This document shows positions 9,526 through 21,563 of a DNA stretch of 64,000 nucleotides, one piece after another. Positions within the stretch are counted from its first letter, which is position 1. Each line of letters starts with the position of its first letter. Origin of the DNA: Schumannella sp. 10F1B-5-1 (GTDB lineage Bacteria; Actinomycetota; Actinomycetes; Actinomycetales; Microbacteriaceae); the NCBI RefSeq assembly GCF_006517535.1, contig NZ_VHQH01000039.1:62001-126000 (forward strand), in the 5' to 3' direction. The position numbers and the translations under genes were made by a program. Below the pieces are notes generated by a model, which was given only the letters and a program-made list of their open reading frames with translations, made no database searches and had not been told where the DNA came from.

Positions 9526-10180
9526 CCGGGTCGTCGGCGCCGCCCGCAGGCCCGCCTTCGAGATCGGCGTGGGCGGCCGCGAACGCCTCGATCGCGGCAC
9601 GCAGTCCCGGCGCATCCCGGTACTGGTGGGCGGTGATGCCGACGGACGCGGCGCCCGCGACGTTCTCGGCCAGGTCGTCCGCGAAGAACACCTCGCCGGG
9701 ATCGCGGTCGTAGGCCTCGAGCAGCGAGCGGAAGACGGCGGGGTCGGGCTTGCGCGCGCCGTAGTACGACGTCGAGCGCAGGCCGTCGCCGAACAGCTCG
9801 GCGACCTCGGGCACGAGTCGGTGCAGGTTCTCGCCGATGAAGGCGCCGTTGTTGGTCAGCATCGTCACCTCGCCGAGCTGCTTGGCCCGCTCGATCGCGG
9901 CGATGACGGCCGGGCGCGGCGCCATCGCGTCACGACGCGCCGCGAGCCAGGCGTCGCCGGGCACGTCGACGCCGAGCGCCGTGTTGACGGCCTCCAGGTA
10001 CTCGGCACCCGTGCGCCAGCCGCCCGCCTCGGCCTTCATCTCGCCGTCGGGGTGAATCCACCACCGCTCGCGAAGCTCCTGGAAGGGGAGCCCGGTGAGC
10101 TCGCTCAGCCCCGCCATCCGGCGGCGCCAGTCGTAGTCGTAGATGACCTCGTCCATGTCGAAGGCGAAGAGCAGTGTCAC
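9509..10180 (-). CDS. HAD-superfamily hydrolase
   Basis: Probable small-molecule phosphatase of 223 residues. HAD motif I is FAFDMDEVIYD (nucleophile and acid Asp at about 7 and 9), motif II MLTNNGAF, motif III GARKPDPAVF (Lys), and motif IV FFADDLAENV. The substrate is unknown. The GTG start at 10180 is six bases after AAGACT, a plausible -10, which suggests a leaderless message. The frame stays open upstream but enters the divergent tsaC promoter region. The 3-prime end overlaps prmC by 17 bases, so the two genes are antisense at their ends. Confidence 0.85.
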   Translation of the reverse strand: MTLLFAFDMDEVIYDYDWRRRMAGLSELTGLPFQELRERWWIHPDGEMKAEAGGWRTGAEYLEAVNTALGVDVPGDAWLAARRDAMAPRPAVIAAIERAKQLGEVTMLTNNGAFIGENLHRLVPEVAELFGDGLRSTSYYGARKPDPAVFRSLLEAYDRDPGEVFFADDLAENVAGAASVGITAHQYRDAPGLRAAIEAFAAAHADLEGGPAGGADDPVNAER

Positions 10181-10186
10181 GGGTCC

Positions 10187-10192
10187 AGTCTT
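10187..10192 (-). promoter_or_regulatory. -10 box for the HAD gene
   Basis: On the minus strand AAGACT is followed by exactly six bases and then the GTG start at 10180. This spacing recurs at many genes in the window and indicates leaderless transcription. Confidence 0.4.
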
Positions 10193-10207
10193 CCAGGTGG
10201 CCGACAG

Positions 10208-10213
10208 TAGGAT
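10208..10213 (+). promoter_or_regulatory. -10 box for tsaC
   Basis: TAGGAT lies ten bases before the tsaC ATG, leaving a leader of only a few bases. No clear -35 is visible. It is divergent to the HAD promoter. Confidence 0.5.
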
Positions 10214-10223
10214 TGCCACCGCC

Positions 10224-10904
10224 ATGACCACGCTCTACGACTGCTCCGAGCCCTCCGAGCTGCTGACCGGGATGCGCCTCGCGCGTCAGGCGATCGGCCG
10301 CGGCGAGCTCGTGGTGCTGCCGACCGACACCGTCTACGGGGTCGGCGCCGACGCCTTCTCGCCGGCGGCCGTGCAGCGGCTGCTCGACGCGAAGGGACGC
10401 GACCGCACCGCGCCGCCGCCCGTGCTCGTGCCGGGCAAGCAGACCCTCGAGGCGCTGGCCGAGACCGTTCCCGACCTCGTGCACGACCTCGTCGACGAGT
10501 TCTGGCCCGGCGGGCTGACGATCGTGCTCCGGGCGCGGCCGACCCTCGACTGGGACCTCGGCGAGACCCGGGGCACCGTGGCACTGCGCCAGCCGAGCGA
10601 CACGCTCGCCCTCGAGCTGCTCGCCGAGACGGGGCCTCTCGCCGTCTCGAGCGCCAACCTCACGGGCGAGCCCGCCGCCATGACCGCTCAGTCGGCGCTC
10701 GACATGCTCGGCGACAGTGTCGCCGTCTACCTCGACGGCGGGCCGGCGGGGGAGGGCTACGCCGATGCGGTCGCCAGCACGGGCTCGACCATCGTCGACG
10801 CGACCCTGCTCGAGCATCCCGAGGGCAAGCTGCGCATCCTGCGCCACGGCGTGATCCCCGACGAGGAGATCGTCCGGGTCGTGGGAGCCGATCGGTGCGC
10901 ATAG
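10224..10904 (+). CDS. tsaC: L-threonylcarbamoyladenylate synthase (Sua5/YciO/YrdC)
   Basis: Makes threonylcarbamoyl-AMP from threonine, bicarbonate and ATP for the t6A37 modification of tRNAs that read ANN codons. The 226-residue protein has the family core VLPTDTVYGVGADAF, then LLDAKGRDRTAPPPVLVPGK, and the SSANLTGEPAAMTA segment. It corresponds to the short TsaC type without the Sua5 C-terminal domain. Its end overlaps the next gene by ten bases, an actinobacterial arrangement that joins it to the WecA-type transferase. Confidence 0.92.
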   Translation: MTTLYDCSEPSELLTGMRLARQAIGRGELVVLPTDTVYGVGADAFSPAAVQRLLDAKGRDRTAPPPVLVPGKQTLEALAETVPDLVHDLVDEFWPGGLTIVLRARPTLDWDLGETRGTVALRQPSDTLALELLAETGPLAVSSANLTGEPAAMTAQSALDMLGDSVAVYLDGGPAGEGYADAVASTGSTIVDATLLEHPEGKLRILRHGVIPDEEIVRVVGADRCA

Positions 10905-12226
10905 TCTTCTACGCCCTCGTCCTCGGCATCGCCGCCGTCGTGACGTTCACGGTCTCGCTGCTGATCTGGAGGCTGAGCCACAAGTACCGGCTGTACCCCA
11001 AGATCAGGGCGCGCGACGTGCACACCCGGCCGACCCCGCGTCTCGGCGGCATCGCGATGTTCGTCGGCGTGATCGCCGCGTTCGCGGTCGCGTCGAAGCT
11101 GCCGGCCTTTGAGCTGGTCTTCTCCGACACCGGCAAGATCCTGGGCGTGCTCGGCGCGGCGCTGCTCACGGTCGTGATCGGCGTGATCGACGACGTGATC
11201 GACCTGGACTGGGTGACCAAGCTCGCCGGTCAGGTCATCGCGGCCGCACTGCTCGCCTGGCAGGGCGCGCAGCTCGCCTCGCTGCCGATCCCCGGCGGCC
11301 TGCTGATCGGCTCGCCGTTCCTGTCGCTCGCGGCGACGATCTTCATCTGCATGCTCGTGATGAACGCCGTCAACTTCATCGACGGTCTCGACGGGCTCGT
11401 CGCGGGCGTCGCGATCATCGCCAGCAGCGTCTTCTTCGTCTACACCTACGTGCTCAGCGTCGGTCCGACCCAGACGGAGTACTTCAACCTGGCGTCGTTC
11501 CTCGCGGTGACCGTGATCGGCATCTGCCTCGGGTTCCTGCCGCTGAACTGGCGACCCGCACGGCTGTTCATGGGGGATGCCGGCGCCCTGCTGGTCGGGC
11601 TCCTCATGGCCGCCTCGACGATCGCCGCCACCGGTCAGCTCGACCCCGGCACGGTGACGGTGCAGGTTCCGACGCCCGACAGCGGCGTCGTGCTCGGCGG
11701 ATCGGGTCTGCTCCCGGCGTTCATCCCGATCCTGCTGCCCTTCGCGGTGCTCATCGTGCCGCTGCTCGACTTCGGCCTCGCCGTCACCCGGCGTCTGCGG
11801 GCCGGCAAGTCGCCGTTCAGCGCTGATCGCAAGCACCTGCACCACCGCCTGCTCGACATGGGCCACTCGCACCTGCACGCCGTGCTGATCTTCTACGGCT
11901 GGACCCTCGCGGCCTCGGTCGGGTGCCTGCTCTTCCTCTTCGTCGACTGGTGGTGGGCGCTCATCGTGACCGCCCTCGGCTTCCTGGTCTGCGCCATCAT
12001 CACGCTGTCGCCGCTCAGCCGGCGCAAGGCGGTCGAGGTGGCGGTGCAGAGCGCCCGTGGCGACGAGCAGCTCGCGCAGTTCGATCCGCTCGACTCCGCC
12101 GCGCGCGACGAGGAGCCCAGCGACGCCGCGGCCGAGGCCGCCCTGCGCCGCGTCGCCACCGGCGGCATCCCCCTGCCCGGTCGTCGCCCCGGCGACACCC
12201 CCTCCCGACAGGAGCCCACCCCGTGA
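10895..12226 (+). CDS. wecA: MraY-family undecaprenyl-phosphate sugar-1-phosphate transferase (WecA/TagO type)
   Basis: Polytopic membrane enzyme of 443 residues that transfers GlcNAc-1-phosphate (or a related sugar phosphate) to undecaprenyl phosphate, the first step of cell-wall glycopolymer assembly. Family signatures are HTRPTPRLGGIAMFVG, the Mg-binding VIGVIDDVIDLDW, NAVNFIDGLDGLVAG, FMGDAGALLVG, and the cytoplasmic ADRKHLHHRLLDMGHS. About ten membrane segments are apparent. A charged C-terminal tail of about 60 residues follows. GTG start within the tsaC end. The exact sugar is not determined by the sequence. Confidence 0.9.
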   Translation: MRIVFYALVLGIAAVVTFTVSLLIWRLSHKYRLYPKIRARDVHTRPTPRLGGIAMFVGVIAAFAVASKLPAFELVFSDTGKILGVLGAALLTVVIGVIDDVIDLDWVTKLAGQVIAAALLAWQGAQLASLPIPGGLLIGSPFLSLAATIFICMLVMNAVNFIDGLDGLVAGVAIIASSVFFVYTYVLSVGPTQTEYFNLASFLAVTVIGICLGFLPLNWRPARLFMGDAGALLVGLLMAASTIAATGQLDPGTVTVQVPTPDSGVVLGGSGLLPAFIPILLPFAVLIVPLLDFGLAVTRRLRAGKSPFSADRKHLHHRLLDMGHSHLHAVLIFYGWTLAASVGCLLFLFVDWWWALIVTALGFLVCAIITLSPLSRRKAVEVAVQSARGDEQLAQFDPLDSAARDEEPSDAAAEAALRRVATGGIPLPGRRPGDTPSRQEPTP

Positions 12227-12696
12227 CCACCGCCCCGCTGTTCCGCCGCGTCCTGCGCGACGGAGCCATCCTGGCCCTCGTCGTCGCCGTCCTCGGCGGC
12301 GGGATCGGTCTGATCGCCGCCGGCCTGCCCGGGCTCTGGGGCGGGCTGATCGGCGCGGTGCTCGCCGCCGTCTTTCTCGCCCTCACCGCCGCGAGCGTGC
12401 TGCTGGCGGGCCGGGCGACCGGTGGAGACCTCGCCAGCCCGGTGTTCTTCGGCATCGTGCTCGGCGTCTGGCTGCTGAAGCTCGTGCTGTTCCTGGTGCT
12501 GTCGATCGTGCTGCGCGGTCAGCCGTGGCTGAACCCCTACGTCTTCTTCGCGGCCGTCGTGGTCGCGGTGCTCGGCTCGCTCGTGATCGACGTCGTCGCC
12601 TTCCAGAAGAGCCGCGTGCCCTATGTGGATGCGCCGCTGCCCGGCGAGCCGACCGGCACGGATGTGCAGGCCGACGAAACCCGGAACGGTGACTGA
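12223..12696 (+). CDS. small membrane protein before the ATP synthase operon (AtpI-like position)
   Basis: 157 residues with four hydrophobic segments and a charged C-terminal tail. The GTG start overlaps the previous stop (GTGA). A gene in this place, just before atpB, is often an AtpI-like or 'ATP synthase protein I' membrane protein; the residues here do not by themselves prove this. A new -10 box follows it, so it may be co-transcribed with wecA rather than atpB. Confidence 0.7.
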   Translation: MTTAPLFRRVLRDGAILALVVAVLGGGIGLIAAGLPGLWGGLIGAVLAAVFLALTAASVLLAGRATGGDLASPVFFGIVLGVWLLKLVLFLVLSIVLRGQPWLNPYVFFAAVVVAVLGSLVIDVVAFQKSRVPYVDAPLPGEPTGTDVQADETRNGD

Positions 12697-12713
12697 CCAT
12701 CCGGAATCTTTGA

Positions 12714-12719
12714 TAGGGT
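12714..12719 (+). promoter_or_regulatory. possible -10 box of the atp operon
   Basis: TAGGGT lies 61 bases before the proposed atpB start, in an AT-richer stretch right after the upstream gene. A matching -35 is not obvious. Confidence 0.4.
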
Positions 12720-12780
12720 CTACTTACCTCCCCCCTGATGATCGTCGCGCGCTGGCGCGCCCCGATTCTGGAGAACTGCG

Positions 12781-13602
12781 CTGCTTTCCCACGCCCTCAC
12801 CACCTTCCTTCCGTCGGCAACCGATGACGGGGGTGACAGCGGTTTCCACGGGCCGTCGCTCGACGAGTTCTTCCCCGAGGCCCTGCTCTTCCCGAACACT
12901 CCGTTCGAGCTCAACCGCATCATGCTCATCCGCCTGCTGGTGGTCGTCGTGCTGGTGCTGGTGTTCTGGCTCGGAACGCGTCGCCTGAAGGTCGTCCCCG
13001 GTCGCTTCCAGACGGGCCTCGAGTTCCTGCTCGGCTTCGTGCGGAACAACATCATCATCGAGACGCTCGGTGAGAAGGACGGCAAGCGCTTCATGCCGGT
13101 CCTCATGTCGATGTTCTTCCTGATCCTCGGGATGAACCTGACCGGCATCGTGATCTTCCTGAACATCTCGGGCAACTCGGTGATCGGCCTGCCGCTCGTG
13201 CTCGCGGTCATCTCGTGGGTGCTGTTCATCTACGCGGGCTTCCGCAAGCACCCGGCGCAGTTCATCCGCAACTCGCTGTTCCCGCCCGGGATCAACCCGT
13301 TCCTCTACATCATCGTCACGCCGATCGAGTTCATCTCGACGTTCATCCTGCGTCCGGTCACGCTGACCGTCCGACTCCTGATGAACATGGTCGCGGGCCA
13401 CATGCTGCTGGTGCTCTGCTTCTCGGCCACGCAGTTCTTCCTCTTCACCGCCGGCGGCGCCTGGGGCCTCTTCTCGATCGGCACCTTCGCCTTCGGGCTC
13501 GCGTTCACGCTCTTCGAGCTCCTGGTCGCCGCCCTCCAGGCCTACGTCTTCACCCTGCTTACCGCCGTCTACATCCAGCTCGCGCTGGCCGACGAGCACT
13601 AA
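12781..13602 (+). CDS. atpB: ATP synthase Fo subunit a, apparent CTG start
   Basis: Membrane proton-channel subunit. The first ATG in frame is at 12922, but the frame is open back to tandem TGA stops at 12736-12741. The upstream residues (LLSHALTTFLPSATDDGG, then GFHGPSLDEFFPEALLF) look like the genuine periplasmic N-terminus of related AtpB proteins. The only credible initiator there is CTG at 12781, with GGAG seven bases before it. From CTG the protein is 273 residues; from ATG, 226. The conserved channel segments include LRPVTLTVRLLMNMVAGH, with the essential Arg, and ALLQAYVFTLL-type helix 5 residues near the end (LQAYVFTLLTAVYIQLA). First gene of atpBEFHAGDC. Confidence 0.85.
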   Translation: MLSHALTTFLPSATDDGGDSGFHGPSLDEFFPEALLFPNTPFELNRIMLIRLLVVVVLVLVFWLGTRRLKVVPGRFQTGLEFLLGFVRNNIIIETLGEKDGKRFMPVLMSMFFLILGMNLTGIVIFLNISGNSVIGLPLVLAVISWVLFIYAGFRKHPAQFIRNSLFPPGINPFLYIIVTPIEFISTFILRPVTLTVRLLMNMVAGHMLLVLCFSATQFFLFTAGGAWGLFSIGTFAFGLAFTLFELLVAALQAYVFTLLTAVYIQLALADEH

Positions 13603-13655
13603 GAACGTCCAGGCACCCCGCCTCGGGCACCATTCCCCATTCGGAAGGAAACACA

Positions 13656-13880
13656 GTGAACCTCGCTGAAGTCACCGGACAGCTCGCCCCGCTCGCGTTC
13701 GGCGTCGCCACGATCGGCCCGGCCATCGGCGTCGGCATCGTCGTCGGCAAGACCGTCGAGTCGGTCGCCCGCCAGCCGGAGCTCCAGGGCCGTCTCACGG
13801 GTCTGATGTTCCTCGGCATCGCGTTCACCGAGGCGCTCGCGTTCATCGCGATCGCCGTCGGGTTCATCCCCTTCCCGTAA
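13656..13880 (+). CDS. atpE: ATP synthase Fo subunit c
   Basis: Rotor-ring proteolipid of 74 residues with two membrane helices. The first is glycine/alanine-rich (ATIGPAIGVGIVVGKTV). The loop is ARQPELQG, and the second helix carries the proton-binding glutamate E59 in GIAFTEALAF. The GTG start has CGGAAGGAA upstream. It sits between subunits a and b. Confidence 0.96.
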   Translation: MNLAEVTGQLAPLAFGVATIGPAIGVGIVVGKTVESVARQPELQGRLTGLMFLGIAFTEALAFIAIAVGFIPFP

Positions 13881-13907
13881 TCCACGCTCGAGCCTGAAGG
13901 AGGCGGA

Positions 13908-14465
13908 ATGCACAACGCATTCCTGGCCGTGGCGGCGGAGGAATCCCCGAACCCGCTGCTGCCCGCGCTGCCCGACCTCATCTGGGGCGCCGTCGCGTTC
14001 ATCATCGTCTTCGTCGTCTTCGCCTGGAAGGTCGTGCCGCGTCTCAACGCCGCGCTCGACGCCCGTCGCGACGCGATCGAGGGCGGCATCGAGCGCGCCG
14101 AGGCCGCCCAGGCCGAGGCGAGCGCCGCTCGCGACAACTACACCGCTCAGCTCGCCGAGGCGCGCGCCGAGGCGGGTCGCATCCGCGAGCAGGCCCGTGC
14201 CGACGGACAGAAGATCATCGCCGAGCTCAAGCAGCAGGCGCAGGTCGAGGCCGATCGCATCACGGCGACCGCCCACGCGCAGATCGAGGCCGAGCGCTCC
14301 GCCGCTCTCGTCTCGCTCCGTGCCGAGGTCGGCGCGCTCGCGCTGGACCTCGCGTCCGGCGTGGTGGGCGAGGCGCTGAACGACGACGCGAAGTCGACGG
14401 CCCTGGTGGACCGCTTCCTCGCGGACCTCGAGGCCAGCGAGACCGCAGGCAAGGCAGGCAAGTAG
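13908..14465 (+). CDS. atpF: ATP synthase Fo subunit b
   Basis: Peripheral stalk subunit of 185 residues. One N-terminal membrane helix (about 25-45, LIWGAVAFIIVFVVFAW) is followed by a long charged alpha-helical segment rich in Ala, Glu, Arg and Gln that dimerises as a coiled coil. ATG start after AAGGAGG at 13898-13904. The atpH ATG follows the TAG directly. Confidence 0.95.
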   Translation: MHNAFLAVAAEESPNPLLPALPDLIWGAVAFIIVFVVFAWKVVPRLNAALDARRDAIEGGIERAEAAQAEASAARDNYTAQLAEARAEAGRIREQARADGQKIIAELKQQAQVEADRITATAHAQIEAERSAALVSLRAEVGALALDLASGVVGEALNDDAKSTALVDRFLADLEASETAGKAGK

Positions 14466-15254
14466 ATGGGTTCCGCGACCAGGGGCGCGCTCGAGGCCGG
14501 CATCGCCGCCCTCGATGCGCAGAAGCCGACCGCCGCGACCGGTGAGCAGCTGCTCGCCGCCGCGCGGGCGATCGACTCCTCGCTGCAGCTCCGCTCGCTC
14601 CTGGCCGACCCCGCGGTGAGCGTCGACGACAAGCGCGCGATCGTGTCGCGGGTCTTCGGCTCGCTCGACGTCGCTGCCGCCGAGGTGCTCGTCACCGCGG
14701 CAGGCCAGCGGTGGTCGACCGCGGCGGACCTCGTCGACGGGATCGAGGAGCTCGGCATCCGCGCTGCGGTGGCCGCCGCTCCGAAGTCGGCCGAGGTCGA
14801 GCGCGAGCTCTTCGACATCCAGAGTGCCGTCGCCAGCGACGCGGAGCTCGAGCTCGCTCTCAGCAGCAAGCTCGGCGAACCCGCCGCCAAGGCCGGTCTG
14901 GTGTCGAAGCTGCTCGAGGGCAAGGCCTCGGCCGCCGCCCTCGTGATCGCGTCGCACCTCGTGCAGAGCCCGCGGGGTCGCCGCGTGCGCCCGACGCTGC
15001 GTCGCGCGGCCGAGATCGTCGCCTCGGCGTCGAGCCGCGTCGTGGCGACGGTCACCGCCGCCGCGCCGCTCTCCGCGGCGCAGCAGAAGCGGCTGTCGAC
15101 GGCACTGCAGGCGCAGTACGGCACGACCCCGCAGCTCAACGTGATCATCGATCCGGCCGTCATCGGCGGGATCCGCGTGCAGATCGCCGACGACGTCATC
15201 GACGGCAGCGTGGCATCGCGCCTGAACGATCTCAGAATCCAGCTCGCCGGCTGA
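14466..15254 (+). CDS. atpH: ATP synthase F1 subunit delta
   Basis: Connects the b stalk to the alpha3beta3 head. 262 residues, the usual actinobacterial length. The N-terminal helical bundle is followed by the conserved C-terminal motif with [19 protein letters not shown] and [23 protein letters not shown]. The C-terminal GGIRVQIGD-like stretch is the family signature. It begins at the base after the atpF stop. Confidence 0.95.
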   Translation: MGSATRGALEAGIAALDAQKPTAATGEQLLAAARAIDSSLQLRSLLADPAVSVDDKRAIVSRVFGSLDVAAAEVLVTAAGQRWSTAADLVDGIEELGIRAAVAAAPKSAEVERELFDIQSAVASDAELELALSSKLGEPAAKAGLVSKLLEGKASAAALVIASHLVQSPRGRRVRPTLRRAAEIVASASSRVVATVTAAAPLSAAQQKRLSTALQAQYGTTPQLNVIIDPAVIGGIRVQIADDVIDGSVASRLNDLRIQLAG

Positions 15255-15279
15255 CCCGGCAGACAAGACAGGAACACTC

Positions 15280-16917
<1,638 letters not shown>

Positions 16918-16945
16918 GCCACCCCGACTGATCACACCGCCGATG

Positions 16946-16987
16946 CGGTGCGGCGGCTCGGGGCCCGACCCTGACGCCGCCGCACCG
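16946..16987 (+). promoter_or_regulatory. 12-bp stem-loop between atpA and atpG
   Basis: The arms at 16946-16957 and 16976-16987 are perfect inverted repeats (CGGTGCGGCGGC with GCCGCCGCACCG). The 18-base loop contains a second small stem, TCGGG with CCCGA. No T-run follows, so it is not a standard terminator in an operon that must be read through. It may set mRNA processing or stability, or partly attenuate the distal genes; this is inference. Confidence 0.5.
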
Positions 16988-17013
16988 GCACCGACCACAG
17001 ACAAGGAAACGAC

Positions 17014-19406
<2,393 letters not shown>

Positions 19407-19408
19407 TC

Positions 19409-19669
19409 ATGGCCGACCTCCAGGTGAGCGTCGTCTCCGCCGACGCCGAGCTCTGGTCGGGGGCCGCGCGACAGATCGTCGCGCGGACCACCGAGGGCGA
19501 GATCGGCATCCTGGCCGGACACGAGCCGATCCTCGCGATCCTCGCCCAGGGCGAGGTGCGCGTGACGACGACCGAGGGCGAGGTCGTGACCGCGAACGCG
19601 GCCGACGGCTTCCTCTCGGTCGACAACGACGTGGTCACGGTCGTCGCCGGCGACGCGACCCTCGTCTGA
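19409..19669 (+). CDS. atpC: ATP synthase F1 subunit epsilon, short form
   Basis: 86 residues covering only the N-terminal beta-sandwich (LQVSVVSADAELWSGAARQI, TTEGEIGILAGHEPILAIL, ADGFLSVDNDVVTVVAG). The C-terminal helical hairpin of about 45 residues, which in other bacteria inhibits ATP hydrolysis, is absent. The stop is clean and no continuing frame is seen, so this is the natural form and not a frameshift. It ends the operon. Confidence 0.93.
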   Translation: MADLQVSVVSADAELWSGAARQIVARTTEGEIGILAGHEPILAILAQGEVRVTTTEGEVVTANAADGFLSVDNDVVTVVAGDATLV

Positions 19670-19682
19670 GACCCGCACCCTC

Positions 19683-20204
19683 GTGCTGATCGCCATGGCC
19701 GGGCTTCCGGGCGTCGGCAAGAGCGCGATCGCGGATGCGGTCGGCGACCGACTCGGCCTCGCGGTCGTGTCGGTCGACCCGATCGAGTCCGCGATCCTGC
19801 AGGCCGGCATCGATGGCGATCAGCCGACGGGTCTCGCAGCGTACCTCGTCGCCGAGACGCTGGCGGACGCCGTGCTGCAGAGTGGTCGCGGCGTCATCGT
19901 GGATGCGGTGAACGCGGTCGCTCCCGCGCGCGAGCAGTGGGTGCACCTCGCTGCTCGGCGCGGCGTCGAGCTGCGCTTCGTCGCGGTCGAGTGCTCGGAT
20001 CCCGAGCTGCACCGCTCGCGACTCGAGGCGCGCGAGCGCGGTCTCGCTCCGCTCGAGGAGCCGACCTGGCACGCCGTCGAGCAGAGTCTCGACGAGTGGG
20101 AGGACTGGTCGGGGGAGTCGGGCGCGGTCGCACGACTCGCGATCGACACCCGCGAGTCTCTCGAGGCGTGCGTCGGCGCGGTCGTGGAGTTCGTGCGCGC
20201 CTGA
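19683..20204 (+). CDS. P-loop kinase / AAA-type ATP-binding protein
   Basis: 173 residues. Walker A is MAGLPGVGKSAIADAV at the N-terminus, followed by a kinase-like VVSVDPIESAIL, a Walker B-like strand GRGVIVDAVNAV, and an arginine-rich lid (HRSRLEARERG). The layout resembles small-molecule or nucleotide kinases of the zeta-toxin/gluconokinase-like P-loop group. The substrate is not known. GTG start 13 bases after atpC; its TGA shares one base with the yaaA ATG. Confidence 0.75.
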   Translation: MLIAMAGLPGVGKSAIADAVGDRLGLAVVSVDPIESAILQAGIDGDQPTGLAAYLVAETLADAVLQSGRGVIVDAVNAVAPAREQWVHLAARRGVELRFVAVECSDPELHRSRLEARERGLAPLEEPTWHAVEQSLDEWEDWSGESGAVARLAIDTRESLEACVGAVVEFVRA

Positions 20205-20956
20205 TGCTCCTGCTGCTTCCTCCCTCGGAGACGAAGCGGCGTGGGGGAGAGGGGCCACCCCTCGACCTCACCGCCCTCTCGTTCCCGTCGCTCACGCGCG
20301 CGCGTCGCGCCACGATAGCGGCGCTGCGGGAGCTCTCGACCGATCTCGATGCCGCGGCCCGGGCGCTCAAACTGGGCCCGAAGTCGGCGGTGGATGCGGC
20401 CCTCAATCGCGATGTCCGCCGTTCGGCGACGATGCCCGCGATCGACCGCTTCGATGGCGTGCTCTACGAGTCGCTCGATGCGCCCGGTCTGGATGCGGCC
20501 GCCCGCGCGTGGCTCGGTCGCAACGTCGTCGTCTCGTCAGCGCTCTTCGGACTGCTGGGCGCCCTGGACGCCGTACCGGCCTATCGGCTGAGTGCGGATT
20601 CGCGGCTTCCGGGCCTGAGCCTCGGTCGGCACTGGCGTGACGCGCAGGCTGCCGTGCTCGCGGACCGCGACGGGCTCGTGCTCGATCTGCGCTCCGAGGC
20701 CTACGCCGCCCTCGGACCCGCGCCGGCACGGCACGACAGCGTCTACCTTCGCGTCGTGACCGAGTCCGGCGACGGCCGGCGACGCGCGCTCAATCACTTC
20801 AACAAGGCCGCGAAGGGCCGCCTGACTCGGGCTCTCGCCGAGTCGGACGCCGATCCGACCACGGTGGGCGAGCTGCTCGACTGGGCGGCGTCGGCGGGTC
20901 TCGACCTGCGTCCGGGCGCGTCGGGCGAGATCGATCTCGTCGTCGAGGCGGCTTAG
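20204..20956 (+). CDS. yaaA: YaaA family peroxide-stress protein
   Basis: 250 residues matching the YaaA/UPF0246 family, which in E. coli limits intracellular iron and oxidative DNA damage under peroxide stress. Signatures are the N-terminal LLLLPPSETKRRGG, the central LFGLLGALDAVPAYRLS, and the C-terminal NHFNKAAKGRLTRALAES. It is coupled to the preceding kinase gene and converges on tag, with seven bases between them. Confidence 0.85.
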   Translation: MLLLLPPSETKRRGGEGPPLDLTALSFPSLTRARRATIAALRELSTDLDAAARALKLGPKSAVDAALNRDVRRSATMPAIDRFDGVLYESLDAPGLDAAARAWLGRNVVVSSALFGLLGALDAVPAYRLSADSRLPGLSLGRHWRDAQAAVLADRDGLVLDLRSEAYAALGPAPARHDSVYLRVVTESGDGRRRALNHFNKAAKGRLTRALAESDADPTTVGELLDWAASAGLDLRPGASGEIDLVVEAA

Positions 20957-20963
20957 CGCCCGC

Positions 20964-21563
20964 TCACCCCTCGGCGCGCCAGCAGCCGACGAGATGATCG
21001 TCGACGAGCCCGGCCGACTGCATGAGCGCGTAGAACGTCGTCGGCCCGACGAAGCGCAGCCCTCGTCGCCGGAGCTCCTTGCTGGCGGCGGTCGACTCGG
21101 GCGTCACCGCGGGGACGTCGGCGAAGGTGCGCGGGCGTTCCGACGCGGCGCGCGGCGCCGGCGCGAACCCCCAGACGAGGCGGTCGAGCGCACCCGGTTC
21201 GTCGCGCAGCATCTCGCGCAGCGTGCGCGCGTTCGCGATCGTCGCCTCGATCTTCAGCCGGTTGCGGATGATGCCGGTGTCGTCGAGCAGGCGGGCGACG
21301 TCGCGCTCGTCGAAGTCGGCGACCGTGTCGATCTCGAAGCCGGCGAAGGCGGTGCGGAACGTCAGCCGGCGTCGCAGGATCGTGATCCACGAGAGGCCCG
21401 ACTGGAACGCCTCGAGGCTGAGCTTCTCGAACAGCGCGCGGTCGCCGTGCAGCGGCCGCCCCCACTCCTCGTCGTGATAGCGCTGGTACTCCGGATCGTC
21501 ACCGCACCATCCGCACCGGGTGAGACCGTCGTCGCCGGTGACCAGCTCGGCGCGGGGACTCAC
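20964..21563 (-). CDS. tag: DNA-3-methyladenine glycosylase I
   Basis: Base-excision repair enzyme removing 3-methyladenine. 199 residues from the GTG at 21563, which overlaps the ogt stop by four bases. The N-terminal RCGWCGDDPEYQRYHDEEWG has the zinc-ligand Cys and the substrate-binding Glu/Trp region. The core has LSLEAFQSGLSWITILRRR, and the C-terminus has the zinc-binding HLVGCW. It lies downstream of ogt, so the two alkylation-repair genes form one unit. Confidence 0.93.
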   Translation of the reverse strand: MSPRAELVTGDDGLTRCGWCGDDPEYQRYHDEEWGRPLHGDRALFEKLSLEAFQSGLSWITILRRRLTFRTAFAGFEIDTVADFDERDVARLLDDTGIIRNRLKIEATIANARTLREMLRDEPGALDRLVWGFAPAPRAASERPRTFADVPAVTPESTAASKELRRRGLRFVGPTTFYALMQSAGLVDDHLVGCWRAEG

